This document shows, piece by piece, positions 9,601-18,575 of a DNA stretch of 64,000 nucleotides; positions within the stretch are counted from its first letter, which is position 1; each line of letters starts with the position of its first letter. The DNA is from JAXLQL01 sp046331625 (GTDB taxonomy: Bacteria; Acidobacteriota; Terriglobia; Bryobacterales; Bryobacteraceae), in NCBI GenBank assembly GCA_046331625.1, contig JAXLQL010000002.1, positions 434,001 to 498,000 on the forward strand, written 5' to 3'. The position numbers and the translations under genes are program-made. A model generated the notes under the pieces. The model ran no database searches, had not been told where the DNA came from, and was given only the letters and a program-made list of their open reading frames with translations.

Positions 9601-12282
9601 GTGACGGTGTCGACGACCGCTCCCAATCTGCCTGCGACGTGGGCGAAGTCGACGCAGGATGGGTATGGCCGGACAGTGAAGGAGGAGAAGGGCTACACGG
9701 TCAGCGGCGTGTCGACAACCGAGAGCGTGGTGGACACGGTGTACGAGCCATGCGGGTGCACGCCGATCGGGAAGCTGAAGAAGGTGTCGCGGCCGTATGC
9801 GCCGGGCGGGTCGGCGAGCGCGTGGACGGTGTACAACTATGACGCGATGGGGCGGACGGTGTCGGTGGTGGCGGCCGATGGGGCCAGCACGACAATCTAT
9901 GAATATGTTTCAAACACGGTGAAGACGACGGATCCGGCGGGGAAGTGGAAGAAGTACACGCTGGATGGGCTGGGGCGGTTGACGCAGGTGAACGAGCCGA
10001 AGCCTGGGGGCGGCTCGGACCTGATCACAAACTACGACTATGATCTGCTGGACAAGCTGAAGACGGTGACGATGCCGCGGGTGATGCCGAGCAACGCTAC
10101 GGTCACGCAAACGCGCAGTTTTGTTTACAACGCGGCGGGCCAGATGACGAGCATGAGCATCCCCGAATGGGGGCTGACGTCCGCGAACGGCACGGCGACC
10201 TACTTCTGGAACGGGGACAAGATCGGGTCGAAGACGGACGCCAAGGGGCAGCGGATCGACTACCAGTACGATTCCTATCGGCGGCTGAGTAACGTGCGGC
10301 GCTACCAGACGGGCGGTGCCGAGGACGCGCTGCAGCGGACCGACTACTACTACGACTCGAATCCCTACGACGGCGCCTACAGCCAGAATGCGGTGGGGCG
10401 GCTGACGGCGGTCCACTACTGGGTGAAGGCGGACCCGACGGCGATTCCGGCGAAGATCCACGAGTTCATCGAAATGTTCTCGTACACACCGGCGGGTCAG
10501 CCGACGAAGAAGAAGCTGGTGGTGATCAAGACGACGAACAGCGTGCCGTACGCGACTTCGCTCGAGGTGCAGTACACGTATGATGGAGAAGGAAAGCTGA
10601 TCTCGGTGAAGCATCCGGACCACTACAATTCGGGTGGCACGGTGGTGACGGGCAAGACGCTGACCTACGATTACACGGAGATGGCGCGACTGAAGAGCAT
10701 GAAGGAGGGGACGACGGACTGGGTGGCCGGGGTGACGTACAACATCGCGGGGCAGATGACGGCGATGAACGGCGAAACGCGGACTTACAACGTGATGGGC
10801 CAGATGATCAGCATGGGCGGGATGCAGTACAACTACCCTGGGGCGGGCGCGAACAACGGGCGGATCGTGTCGCAGACGCTGATCGATGGGGAGTCGGTGA
10901 GCTATCAATATGACTCGCTGAACCGGCTGTCGAGCGCGACGGGGAATGGGTGGTCGCAGACGTACGCGTACGACGGGTTCGGGAACATGACGGACCAGAA
11001 CGGGACGGGGTCGGCGCCATCGATGCATTTGGTGATCGATCCGGTGAAGAATGGCGGTGGTGCGGACGCGAACGGGAACAACGGCGGTGAAGTGGACATC
11101 GAGAACCGGCTTGTGGGGATGGCTGCGAATGCGCGGGCGGGGTACGATGCGTCGAACAAGCGTGTTTGGGACAAGCGGGGCATCACTGGCGGGAGTGAAG
11201 AGCGCGTCTACTTCTTCGGAGTGGACGGGAAGCGGCTGGGCGAGTTCGTGATGCGGGATGTGACGAGCGGTGGCACGGTGATCGGGCTGCGGATGGAGGG
11301 GCTGAAGCAGAACTACTACTTTGGTGGCCGGCTGCTGCGGCAGAATGATGAGCAGATCCGGGTGGACCGGCTGGGGAATGTGGTGTCGCGGCAGGTGCCG
11401 GGGCAGTCGGCGCAGACGTTCAAGTATTACCCGTATGGGCAAGAGTACGCGGTGACGGCGCATGAGAAGGAGAAGTTCGGGACTTACTGGCGGGATAGCT
11501 TGTCGGGGATGGATTACGCGGATCAGAGGTATTACAACTATCTAAACGGTAGGTTTGCGAGTCCTGATCGGGGGCCTGCGGATGTCTCGATTCCCCAATC
11601 ATGGAATCGATATGCTTATGCCGCAACCGACCCGATCAATTTCAATGATCCTGACGGGAGGTTGCCCGCAAACGTCAGCTATGGAGAGGACGGCTTTGGT
11701 TGCGTCGCGTCACCATTCGCCTCTTCGGGTGGATCCGTCGACGCGTCCTCGCCGTGCCCGCCAGGGATGCGGGTGGTTTATTCCGGCCCTCGGCAGGGAT
11801 CTCAGACACGCACGCAGCAGATCGCTGCTGCATTCGATCAGTTGACGGGAATCGTCCAGGACTGGGACTATGCGGACAGTTCTGGAAGGCGTTTCCAGGT
11901 AACGTTCGACCCAGAGTTCGAGGGCTTCTTGGTGGCGAACGGCTTTCTCGGTGAAGCTCCTCCGACGGTGACGCTGACCCCGGGAGGCGCTATTGTAATA
12001 ACGATAGGCGGAATACTCCTGGATCAGTTGATCAAAATATTCAATCAGCACGGCGACGAACAGAGGAGAATTGATCAGGCGTTCAACGAGGCTCTCCGAG
12101 AGTGCAAAAAGGAAGGCAAGAAGGTGCCTCGAAATCTGCCAGAGGCGCGCGGCGAGTTGGGGGAGGCAATCGAGATATGGAAGAGACATGAGGCAGAGAA
12201 GATCATGGGCAATCCTGACAACATCTCGTTTCAAACGATCAAGCAGCTCGCTAAAGAGATACTCTGCGGTGACCAGGAATGA
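6622..12282 (+). CDS. RHS/YD-repeat protein 1, full length with C-terminal module CT1
   Basis: The start is set at the ATG at 6622, which overlaps the previous stop (ATGA) and has GGAGG at 6611-6615; frames opening further upstream would run through the 6146 gene. The product is ~1886 residues. Residues 10-28 are translated from a hairpin repeat ('GGTEVPRRLKPAP'), then a membrane segment 'LVVFGAIAAAGVAYG' at ~56-70. Next come a lectin-like beta region, a fibronectin-like region ending near 'FATDYHQNYNYF', the YD repeats (~500-1590), and the core motif 'YYNYLNGRFASPD' with 'NFNDPDGR'. CT1 follows from ~11665: a shoulder shared with RHS2, then a short hydrophobic stretch and a charged helical end. 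RHS proteins form shells around a cleaved C-terminal module; CT1 has no recognisable catalytic motif. Confidence 0.88.
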   Translation: MRGMMRKGTFGFDGGTEVPRRLKPAPQSEAWSTLPEACSPGFESSSRGEGGRSVGLVVFGAIAAAGVAYGAYSYYYTDTFSTINSANWYTNTTGGGFSGGANGLNGFGAVVSKVAVPGTQPTYYEVSSTLKLANSGGYYVQYLRASNDTIGGIQGSHYHVEIANPTFTGSGNTGTCSSSLNVYKRVNGVVTLLRSGAAPCRDGMVVRTMIVPLNGSPFLQTYIDNQLQYQLTLSSAELTTGQPGVGTWSTPAGSGISQVQLGQLDALPPPTFDPAQMSTMPLPTEIWFDWPGVLDDTNGTGVVKYDFFRASGGGGLAWIGSTSSPEFRDMGLSPSTAYTYRIFATDYHQNYNYFDLTINTAPAGAVSPRQIGLRPSTAFWGAEGEQIDMRSGNLNFTVPLVKAVGRGGSSAAFALNYNSQQWVYHSGRTWKFGKDLGYGFGWKFGLGSLTPVWSGAWALNSMIFTDASGTEYLLDQYSNGVFTSKDSYINYDLATNRVCFNDGICWQMWGVSGGSEADAGSYYPTRVVDTNGNQVNINYRTGVGAAYPNSSARIDSVEDVRAVGTPGGYRSYAFTYSTLGGLDHLTGISSDVGTGETYLLSYAALSPMVSPFSAEQFGATQKLQSLQHTGLGLSHSMVYSNSAEMTQLTLPLGAQLEWTHQEFAYAGSRKVREVTSRRQRAGAAYTQYSYNLTHPASDSSGSFHSNTVVADVTANSSKKYSYGTTAGANDFGRVNLYESFSGTAGTGNAPTSDAYTWVADGKGRLYVGTTISKVEPGTANEKISKVEQTLDDYGNLTQRRVYDYGNLATPAKVYDYAYLNGQAYLDKFIRNRVTSVTVRNGANTQSMGLVSNTYDAYTGLYTLVDRTGLREHDTANYGTSVTLRGNPTTQATAAQTSQFQYDITGMPARAWQNGVQVDITPAQNNTVPGAMTPNSNSSMTTSMSWNSFLGLTQVNGANGASSSIGYDQYARKTSTTSPTGATTSYSYTYNPATVTVSTTAPNLPATWAKSTQDGYGRTVKEEKGYTVSGVSTTESVVDTVYEPCGCTPIGKLKKVSRPYAPGGSASAWTVYNYDAMGRTVSVVAADGASTTIYEYVSNTVKTTDPAGKWKKYTLDGLGRLTQVNEPKPGGGSDLITNYDYDLLDKLKTVTMPRVMPSNATVTQTRSFVYNAAGQMTSMSIPEWGLTSANGTATYFWNGDKIGSKTDAKGQRIDYQYDSYRRLSNVRRYQTGGAEDALQRTDYYYDSNPYDGAYSQNAVGRLTAVHYWVKADPTAIPAKIHEFIEMFSYTPAGQPTKKKLVVIKTTNSVPYATSLEVQYTYDGEGKLISVKHPDHYNSGGTVVTGKTLTYDYTEMARLKSMKEGTTDWVAGVTYNIAGQMTAMNGETRTYNVMGQMISMGGMQYNYPGAGANNGRIVSQTLIDGESVSYQYDSLNRLSSATGNGWSQTYAYDGFGNMTDQNGTGSAPSMHLVIDPVKNGGGADANGNNGGEVDIENRLVGMAANARAGYDASNKRVWDKRGITGGSEERVYFFGVDGKRLGEFVMRDVTSGGTVIGLRMEGLKQNYYFGGRLLRQNDEQIRVDRLGNVVSRQVPGQSAQTFKYYPYGQEYAVTAHEKEKFGTYWRDSLSGMDYADQRYYNYLNGRFASPDRGPADVSIPQSWNRYAYAATDPINFNDPDGRLPANVSYGEDGFGCVASPFASSGGSVDASSPCPPGMRVVYSGPRQGSQTRTQQIAAAFDQLTGIVQDWDYADSSGRRFQVTFDPEFEGFLVANGFLGEAPPTVTLTPGGAIVITIGGILLDQLIKIFNQHGDEQRRIDQAFNEALRECKKEGKKVPRNLPEARGELGEAIEIWKRHEAEKIMGNPDNISFQTIKQLAKEILCGDQE
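6661..6700 (+). repeat. Hairpin repeat inside the RHS1 coding region
   Basis: A complete copy of the dispersed double-hairpin repeat lies 39 bases inside the RHS1 frame. It keeps the frame open and is translated as 'GGTEVPRRLKPAP'. In the RHS4 copy the homologous region begins at the 3' end of such a repeat (AAAGCCTGCCCCACA at 19376-19390). Confidence 0.85.
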
Positions 12283-12752
12283 GGATTTCTCGCAAGCGGG
12301 CCACGGATATCCTTTCGTCGGTCGTGGCATTGCCTCTCGTTGGTTGTCACCGTACGCTGGACATGGAATCGTTTTTGATCGGTGAGTACTTAAACGAACC
12401 CAAGGGCGAGCGTAGGTTTTTTTCGCCCGTGGTACTGCAGGCGGAATGCCCCTGGGCGTTTTCTTGCCCCGGTTTTGAGGTGGTCAGATCCTCCGAAGAC
12501 GATCGCAATGAAAAGGTGGCAGATATAGTTCTGCGATATCGCGGCGGCGACCCGTGCTCTTTAAGAATCGCGAAGGTCAACCTCGGATCAGCCGGGAGGC
12601 TAGACGTCAAGTTTCGAGACGGCTGTTGCTTAGCTCTGCAGCCGGCGGAGTATGGGGATTGTTGGCGGGTTCTTCGAACAGCCGGAACGAATTGTCAGTT
12701 CTATCAGGGCAAGTATTACGAGTTTCAGTCGCGACAAGCGAAGGCTGATTAG
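12279..12752 (+). CDS. Predicted lipoprotein overlapping RHS1, candidate immunity protein
   Basis: The ATG overlaps the RHS1 stop (ATGA), implying coupled translation. The 157-residue product starts with 'MRISRKRATDILSSVVALPL' and a lipobox 'LVGC' (Cys23), so it should be a lipid-anchored envelope protein. The rest is unfamiliar, has several cysteines ('AECPWAFSCPGFEV', 'DGCCLALQ', 'GDCWRV') and looks like a small beta-rich domain. Its position directly after a variable RHS C-terminal module is where immunity genes of RHS toxins normally sit, and an envelope location would fit a module that acts outside the cytoplasm. The immunity role is inferred. Confidence 0.7.
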   Translation: MRISRKRATDILSSVVALPLVGCHRTLDMESFLIGEYLNEPKGERRFFSPVVLQAECPWAFSCPGFEVVRSSEDDRNEKVADIVLRYRGGDPCSLRIAKVNLGSAGRLDVKFRDGCCLALQPAEYGDCWRVLRTAGTNCQFYQGKYYEFQSRQAKAD

Positions 12753-12898
12753 AGCTACCTACGAACGTGAGATCCCAGGTAGAGCCGGGCTACGGCTGGC
12801 GGGTTGCGGAAGGACACGAACTCGGGAGCGCACGTTCCCCACCGTCAAGCGACCATACGCGCAGCCCGATCATCCGCTTCCACGGCTCCATCTTTGGG

Positions 12899-15646
12899 AT
12901 GGAGGTGAATGGTGCCAATGGGGCTTCGTCGTCGATCGGGTACGATCAATACGCACGAAAGACTTCCACGACCTCGCCAACGGGCGCGACGACGAGCTAC
13001 AGCTACACGTACAATCCGGCGACGGTGACGGTGTCGACGACCGCTCCCAATCTGCCTGCGACGTGGGCGAAGTCGACGCAGGATGGGTATGGCCGGACGG
13101 TGAAGGAGGAGAAGGGCTACACGGTTAGCGGCGTGTCGACAACCGAGAGCGTGGTGGACACGGTGTACGAGCCCTGCGGATGCACGCCGATCGGGAAGCT
13201 GAAGAAGGTGTCGCGGCCGTATGCGCCGGGCGGGTCGGCGAGCGCGTGGACGGTGTACAACTACGACGCGATCGGGCGGACGGTGTCGACAGTGGCGGCC
13301 GATGGGGCCAGCACGACAATCTATGAATATGTTTCAAACACGGTGAAGACAACGGATCCGGCGGGGAAGTGGAAGAAGTACACGCTGGATGGGCTGGGGC
13401 GATTGACGCAGGTGAACGAGCCGAAGCCTGGGGGCGGCTCAGACCTGGTCACAAACTACGACTATGATCTGAATGACAAGCTGAAGACGGTGACGATGCC
13501 GCGGGTGATGCCGAGCAACGCTACGGTCACGCAAACCCGCAGTTTTGTTTACAACGCGGCGGGCCAGATGACGAGCATGAGCATCCCCGAGTGGGGTCCG
13601 CCGTCCGCGAACGGCACAGCGACCTACTTCTGGAACGGGGACAAGATCGGGTCGAAGACCGATGCCAAGGGGCAGCGGATCGACTACCAGTACGATTCCT
13701 ACCGGCGGCTCTCGAACGTGCGGCGGTATCAGACCGGCGGTGCCGAGGACACGCTGCAGCGCACCGACTACTACTACGACTCGAATCCCTACGACGCCGC
13801 CTACAGCCAGAATGCGGTGGGGCGGCTGACGGCGGTCCACTACTGGGTGAAGGCGGACCCGACGGCGATTCCGGCGAAGATCCACGAGTTCATCGAAATG
13901 TTCTCCTATACACCGGCCGGGTTGCCGACGAAGAAGAAGCTGACGGTGATCAAGACGACGAACAGCGTGCCGTACGCGGCGTCACTCGAGGTGCAGTACT
14001 CTTATGATGGAGAAGGAAAGCTGATCTCGGTGAAGCATCCGGACCACTACAATTCGGGCGGCACGGTGGTGACGGGCAAGACGCTGACGTACGACTACAC
14101 GGAGATGGCGCGGTTGAAGAGCATGAAGGAGGGGACGACGGACTGGGTGACCGGAGTGAGCTACAACATCGCGGGGCAGATGACGGCGATGAACGGGGAG
14201 ACGCGGACGTACAACGTGATGGGTCAGATGATCAGCATGGGCGGGATGCAGTACAACTACCCGGGGGCGGGAGCGAACAACGGGCGGATCGTTTCGCAGA
14301 CGCTGATCGATGGGGAGTCAGTGAGTTACCAATACGACTCGCTGAACCGGCTGTCGAGCGCGACGGGGACTGGGTGGTCGCAGACGTACGCGTACGACGG
14401 GTTCGGGAATATGACGGACCAGAATGGGACGGGGTCGGCGCCGTCGATGCATTTGGTGATCGATCCGGTGAAGAATGGCGGGGGTGCGGACGCGAACGGG
14501 AACAACGGCGGAGAGGTTGATATCGAGAATCGGCTGGTGGGGATGGCTGCCAACGCTCGCGCGGGGTACGATGCGTCGAACAAGCGGGTGTGGGACAAAC
14601 GCGCGATCTCGGGCGGGAGCGAAGAGCGAGTCTACTTCTTCGGCGTGGACTGGAAGCGCTTGGGCGAGTATGTAATGCGTGACACTCTGAGCGGGGGCGC
14701 GATGGTGGGTCTCCGGATGGAAGGACTGAAGCAGAATTACTATTTTGGTAGCAGGTTAGTGCGGCAGAATGACGAGTGGATCATGGTGGACCGGTTGGGG
14801 AATGTGGTGAAACGGCAGGCGACGGGGCAGACGGCGCAGACGCTCAAGTACTATCCGTATGGGCAAGAGTACACGGTGACGGCGCACGAGAAAGAGAAGT
14901 TTGGGACCTATTGGCGGGATAGCCTGTCGGGGATGGATTACGCGGATCAGAGGCATTACGGGTACTTGAATGGGAGGTTTTCGAGCCCGGACCCGGGCCC
15001 CGCTGTTAGTGCGAGTCCGCAATCGTGGAACCGGTACAGCTATGGTGCGACGGACCCCGTGAATTTCAACGACCCGGACGGAAGGTTGCCTGCAAGCGTG
15101 AGCTTCGGAGAGAATGGCTTTGGGTGCGTGGCTTCGCCCTTCGGTTCGTCTGGCGGGGCTGTGGACGCATCGTCTCCGTGCCCGCCAGGGATGCAGACTG
15201 TCTATTCGGGGTCTGGTCACGGATCCCAGACGCGCACACAGCAGGTGGCCGCCGCAATCGACCAGTTAGGAGACTTGGTTGAAGACTGGGACTATGTTGA
15301 CGGCGATACTGTACGGATTACGTTTAGACCGGAGTGGGTTCCGGCCATAATAGATTCCGTGCCGATGACGAATTCATTAGCGCCCATCGTAATCGGAGTG
15401 GGAGCCGGGGTTGGCTGGACGGTCTCGATCAAGACGCTGGCCGGGGCTGCGGCCGTAGTTGCAGCGCTTATCTTACAAACCGGGCACAAGGCCGACGTGA
15501 CGCCCACCGAGCGCGTGATCCAGTGCGCGCAACAGTTCGCAAGGGATTTGAGGAGTTGCGAGGAGGCTTATCCCCCGGGCTTTCAACGCCAATCGTGCTT
15601 TGAGGCGGCGCGGCGGCGCTATGACGAATGTAAGAAACCAAATTGA
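12899..15646 (+). CDS. RHS cassette 2, 5'-truncated, with C-terminal module CT2
   Basis: From the ATG at 12899 the protein is nearly identical to RHS1 from its 'VNGANGASSSIGYDQYARK' region (9480 onward) to the core 'GRFSSPDPGP', 'NFNDPDGR'. The frame is open back to a GTG at 12767, but that part matches nothing in RHS1. The lectin-like N-terminal half and membrane segment are missing. CT2 (from ~15090) shares its first ~70 residues with CT1 ('FGCVASPF', 'VDASSPCPPGM', 'GSQTRTQQ'). It then diverges to a hydrophobic stretch 'LAPIVIGVGAGVGW...' and a Cys-rich helical end 'CFEAARRRYDECKKPN'. This has the form of a silent or displaced RHS tip that could recombine onto the full gene. No promoter is evident. 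Confidence 0.75.
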   Translation: MEVNGANGASSSIGYDQYARKTSTTSPTGATTSYSYTYNPATVTVSTTAPNLPATWAKSTQDGYGRTVKEEKGYTVSGVSTTESVVDTVYEPCGCTPIGKLKKVSRPYAPGGSASAWTVYNYDAIGRTVSTVAADGASTTIYEYVSNTVKTTDPAGKWKKYTLDGLGRLTQVNEPKPGGGSDLVTNYDYDLNDKLKTVTMPRVMPSNATVTQTRSFVYNAAGQMTSMSIPEWGPPSANGTATYFWNGDKIGSKTDAKGQRIDYQYDSYRRLSNVRRYQTGGAEDTLQRTDYYYDSNPYDAAYSQNAVGRLTAVHYWVKADPTAIPAKIHEFIEMFSYTPAGLPTKKKLTVIKTTNSVPYAASLEVQYSYDGEGKLISVKHPDHYNSGGTVVTGKTLTYDYTEMARLKSMKEGTTDWVTGVSYNIAGQMTAMNGETRTYNVMGQMISMGGMQYNYPGAGANNGRIVSQTLIDGESVSYQYDSLNRLSSATGTGWSQTYAYDGFGNMTDQNGTGSAPSMHLVIDPVKNGGGADANGNNGGEVDIENRLVGMAANARAGYDASNKRVWDKRAISGGSEERVYFFGVDWKRLGEYVMRDTLSGGAMVGLRMEGLKQNYYFGSRLVRQNDEWIMVDRLGNVVKRQATGQTAQTLKYYPYGQEYTVTAHEKEKFGTYWRDSLSGMDYADQRHYGYLNGRFSSPDPGPAVSASPQSWNRYSYGATDPVNFNDPDGRLPASVSFGENGFGCVASPFGSSGGAVDASSPCPPGMQTVYSGSGHGSQTRTQQVAAAIDQLGDLVEDWDYVDGDTVRITFRPEWVPAIIDSVPMTNSLAPIVIGVGAGVGWTVSIKTLAGAAAVVAALILQTGHKADVTPTERVIQCAQQFARDLRSCEEAYPPGFQRQSCFEAARRRYDECKKPN

Positions 15647-15649
15647 AGC

Positions 15650-16030
15650 ATGCAATTGCGGTGTCGGCTGGTCCTTTGCGATCCGGACGGACCTCATGAG
15701 CTTTCAGGTATGACCGAAAAAGGGTTGTTTCAGCGCGTGACGGAGAATCCGCACTTGTTGTGGGACGTTTTCGGAGACAAAGCGGAGACAGATTGGCAAC
15801 TAGCGCTTCAGTGGGGAGCGTTTCTGGTTGACACGGTTCCTGCGGACCTACTCGGACACTTTCTCTGTGCGCGTGCGTCGAGACATTTGGGCAGAGCCGA
15901 GGCCGCCGAATGTGAGTTGAAGGCATCAATAGCGCTATTGGGAAGTTGTTCCGCAGATGATCGATCAGTTTTCGATGAGCTGATCGCCAATGAATTGCTT
16001 CTCAGTGGCGCACCTCCCGAGTCTCAATAG
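15650..16030 (+). CDS. Small cytoplasmic-type protein after CT2, candidate immunity protein
   Basis: This 126-residue ORF begins 3 bases after the RHS2 stop. The sequence is acidic and helical ('GLFQRVTENPHLLWDVFGDKAE', 'LLGHFLCARASRHLG', 'AAECELKASIALLG') with no signal peptide or lipobox. It resembles helical-repeat proteins in pattern but no family is recognised. Because it occupies the slot where RHS1, RHS3 and RHS5 have their partner genes, it is the best candidate for the CT2 partner. A later start at the second Met (residue 21) is possible. Confidence 0.6.
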   Translation: MQLRCRLVLCDPDGPHELSGMTEKGLFQRVTENPHLLWDVFGDKAETDWQLALQWGAFLVDTVPADLLGHFLCARASRHLGRAEAAECELKASIALLGSCSADDRSVFDELIANELLLSGAPPESQ

Positions 16031-16334
16031 ATGGTTTGGCGTAGTGGTTGGCGTGTTTGGGCTAAGGCGGCTCTGGGTTGGCCGTAAGCGCGGAGAACTC
16101 CCGGCCAACCGGCGGCGACCGGGCTCGGCGACGTTCCGTCACGCACTAAGCTCCGCGTCGGACTCCAGTTGTGCGGCAGTACCTCAGCCACCGGGTTCAC
16201 CGAGCCTCGTACCCATTTATGCATCTACGACTATGATCTGAAAGACAGCTGAAGACGGTGACGATGCCTCGGGTGATGCCGAGCAACGCGACGGTGAGCA
16301 AACGCGCAGTTTTGTTTACAACGCGGCGGGCCAG
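16031..16334. other. Intergenic stretch with a decayed RHS start
   Basis: 16031-16210 shows no gene. From ~16224 the DNA is homologous to RHS1 near 10036 (CTACGACTATGATCTG), but small indels near 16245 and 16291 break the frame. The intact frame of cassette 3 therefore begins only at 16335. Confidence 0.6.
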
Positions 16335-18575
16335 ATGACGAGCATGAGCATCCCCGAGTGGGGACTGACCTCCGCGAATGGCACGGCCACGTATTCCTGG
16401 AACGGGGACAAGATCGGGTCGAAGACCGACGCCAAGGGGCAGCGGATCGACTACGCCTACGATTCCTACCGAAGGCTCTCGAACGTGCGGCGATATCAGA
16501 CGGGCGGCGCCGAGGACGCGCTGCAGCGCACCGACTACTACTACGACTCGAATCCCTATGACGGCAGCTACAGTCAGAACGCAGTGGGCCGGCTGACGGC
16601 GGTCCACTACTGGATCAAGGCAGACCCGACGGCGATTCCGGCGAAGATCCACGAGTTCATCGAAATGTTCTCGTACACACCGGCTGGTCAGCCGACGAAG
16701 AAGAAGCTGGTGGTGATCAAGACGACGAACAGCGTGCCGTACGCGGCGTCGCTCGAGGTGCAGTACACGTATGATGGAGAAGGAAAGCTCATTTCGGTGA
16801 AGCATCCGGACCACTACAATTCGGGCGGGACGGTAGTGACGGGCAAGACGCTGACCTACGACTACACGGAGATGGCGCGGCTGAAGAGCATGAAGGAAGG
16901 CACGACGGACTGGGTGACCGGCGTGACCTACAACATCGCGGGGCAGATGACAGCGATGAACGGCGAGACGCGAACCTACAACGTGATGGGGCAGATGATC
17001 AGCATGGGCGGGATGCAGTACAACTACCCGGGGGCGGGCGCGAACAACGGCCGGATCGTGTCGCAGACGCTGATCGATGGGGAGTCGGTGAGTTACCAAT
17101 ATGACTCGTTGAACCGGTTGTCGAGCGCTACGGGGACGGGGTGGTCGCAGGGGTTCGTGTATGACGGGTTCGGGAACATGACGGACCAGAACGGGACGGG
17201 GTCGGCGCCGTCGATGCATTTGGTGATCGATCCTGTGAAGAATGGCGGGGGTGCGGACGCGAACGGGAACAATGGCGGAGAGGTTGATATCGAGAATCGG
17301 CTGGTGGGGATGGCTGCCAACGCTCGCGCGGGGTACGACGCTTCGAACAAGCGGGTGTGGGACAAGCGCGCGATCTCGGGCGGGAGTGAAGAGCGGGTGT
17401 ACTTCTTCGGGGTGGACGGGAAGCGGCTGGGCGAGTTCGTGATGCGGGACGTGACGAGCGGGGGCACGGTGATCGGGCTGCGGATGGAGGGGTTGAAGCA
17501 GAACTACTACTTCGGGTCGCGGCTGCTGCGGCAGAATGACGAGCAGATCCGGGTGGATCGGCTGGGGAATGTGGTGTCGCGGCAGGTGCCGGGGCAGACG
17601 GCGCAGACGTTCAAGTACTATCCGTATGGGCAAGAGTACACGGTGACGGCGCACGAGAAGGAGAAGTTCGGGACGTACTGGCGGGATAGCTTGTCGGGGA
17701 TGGATTACGCGGACCAGAGGTATTACAACTATCTGAATGCGCGGTTTGCGAGTACGGACCAGTATAAGGATAGCGGCTCCTCAAACGACCCAGGTTCCTG
17801 GAATCGCTACGCGCATACGAACTCGGATCCCGTCAATCGGGTTGACCCTACGGGACAGTATTTCTGCGAGGCAATGTATAGCTACGAGCAGTGCTTTGGT
17901 GGGTCCACGCTACCGGGCGGAGAAGCGATCGGTATCTGTTTTGACCTCGCGAACTCGATGGGGGCGAGTGGATTAGGCTACATTCAGACGATATCTCAGT
18001 GCGGGCCGATTCTGCTGCCCGGGATGCCGTTGTTGATGGCTCTGATGGCGCCTCCAGAGACAATTGATGAGCCCGTCTACGATGGAGGGTTTGACAATAG
18101 AATGAAGGCCCGATCAAAACGAGTCGTTGCAGGCCTTAGTGCTGCGTGCAAAGAGCAGTTGTCCGGGCTCGGTATTGAATTGTCCGACGCGGCTATCGAC
18201 CGGGTCACATTCTACAATCCAGGTATCAACGGCCACGTTCACATCTCACGCTTTGGAACTGCGGCCCTAAAACAGTTTCCTGGAGATCCGAAGGTTGGAG
18301 ATATATTCTCGGGAGGGTCAGCAGGCGCTGTTACTACTTGGGGGCCGCGGCCCGGGTCGCCTGGCACAAATGGCTGGATCCTAGGTCCTGAGAACATGGA
18401 CGCGAAGACAGTCGTTCACGAGTTGATGCATGCGATTCTCCGTCTCGGAGACGCCGACTTGGCGAATAAGCTATATGGGTACCAGCGATATGACCAGAGA
18501 GATGTGCTTGGTCCAGCATATGGAATTGCTGAATGGCTTCAGCCGGGCAAGTATTCGAAATGCAATCTGCCATGA
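16335..18575 (+). CDS. RHS cassette 3, 5'-truncated, with HExxH C-terminal module CT3
   Basis: This 746-residue product is nearly identical to RHS1 from 'MTSMSIPEWGLTSANG' through the core 'YYNYLNARFASTDQYKD' and the 'NRVDPTGQYF' boundary. CT3 (~17856 to the end, ~240 residues) is unrelated to CT1 and CT2. It contains 'SAACKEQLSG', a beta-rich stretch, then 'TVVHELMHAIL' (HELMH at 18417-18431), followed by 'LGDADL' and a final 'YSKCNLP'. HExxH with this spacing to a late Cys resembles zinc metallopeptidase folds. The third metal ligand cannot be assigned by eye. The N-terminal half of the RHS shell is absent, so this is probably a stored tip or pseudogenised copy unless it is expressed from an internal start. 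Confidence 0.75.
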   Translation: MTSMSIPEWGLTSANGTATYSWNGDKIGSKTDAKGQRIDYAYDSYRRLSNVRRYQTGGAEDALQRTDYYYDSNPYDGSYSQNAVGRLTAVHYWIKADPTAIPAKIHEFIEMFSYTPAGQPTKKKLVVIKTTNSVPYAASLEVQYTYDGEGKLISVKHPDHYNSGGTVVTGKTLTYDYTEMARLKSMKEGTTDWVTGVTYNIAGQMTAMNGETRTYNVMGQMISMGGMQYNYPGAGANNGRIVSQTLIDGESVSYQYDSLNRLSSATGTGWSQGFVYDGFGNMTDQNGTGSAPSMHLVIDPVKNGGGADANGNNGGEVDIENRLVGMAANARAGYDASNKRVWDKRAISGGSEERVYFFGVDGKRLGEFVMRDVTSGGTVIGLRMEGLKQNYYFGSRLLRQNDEQIRVDRLGNVVSRQVPGQTAQTFKYYPYGQEYTVTAHEKEKFGTYWRDSLSGMDYADQRYYNYLNARFASTDQYKDSGSSNDPGSWNRYAHTNSDPVNRVDPTGQYFCEAMYSYEQCFGGSTLPGGEAIGICFDLANSMGASGLGYIQTISQCGPILLPGMPLLMALMAPPETIDEPVYDGGFDNRMKARSKRVVAGLSAACKEQLSGLGIELSDAAIDRVTFYNPGINGHVHISRFGTAALKQFPGDPKVGDIFSGGSAGAVTTWGPRPGSPGTNGWILGPENMDAKTVVHELMHAILRLGDADLANKLYGYQRYDQRDVLGPAYGIAEWLQPGKYSKCNLP

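Noticed and set aside
9910..11463. Long minus-strand ORF opposite RHS1 (and similar ones opposite RHS3, RHS4 and RHS5)
   Set aside because: These frames are Arg/His/Pro/Val-rich and mirror the repeated YD codons on the plus strand. They are by-products of high GC and not genes.
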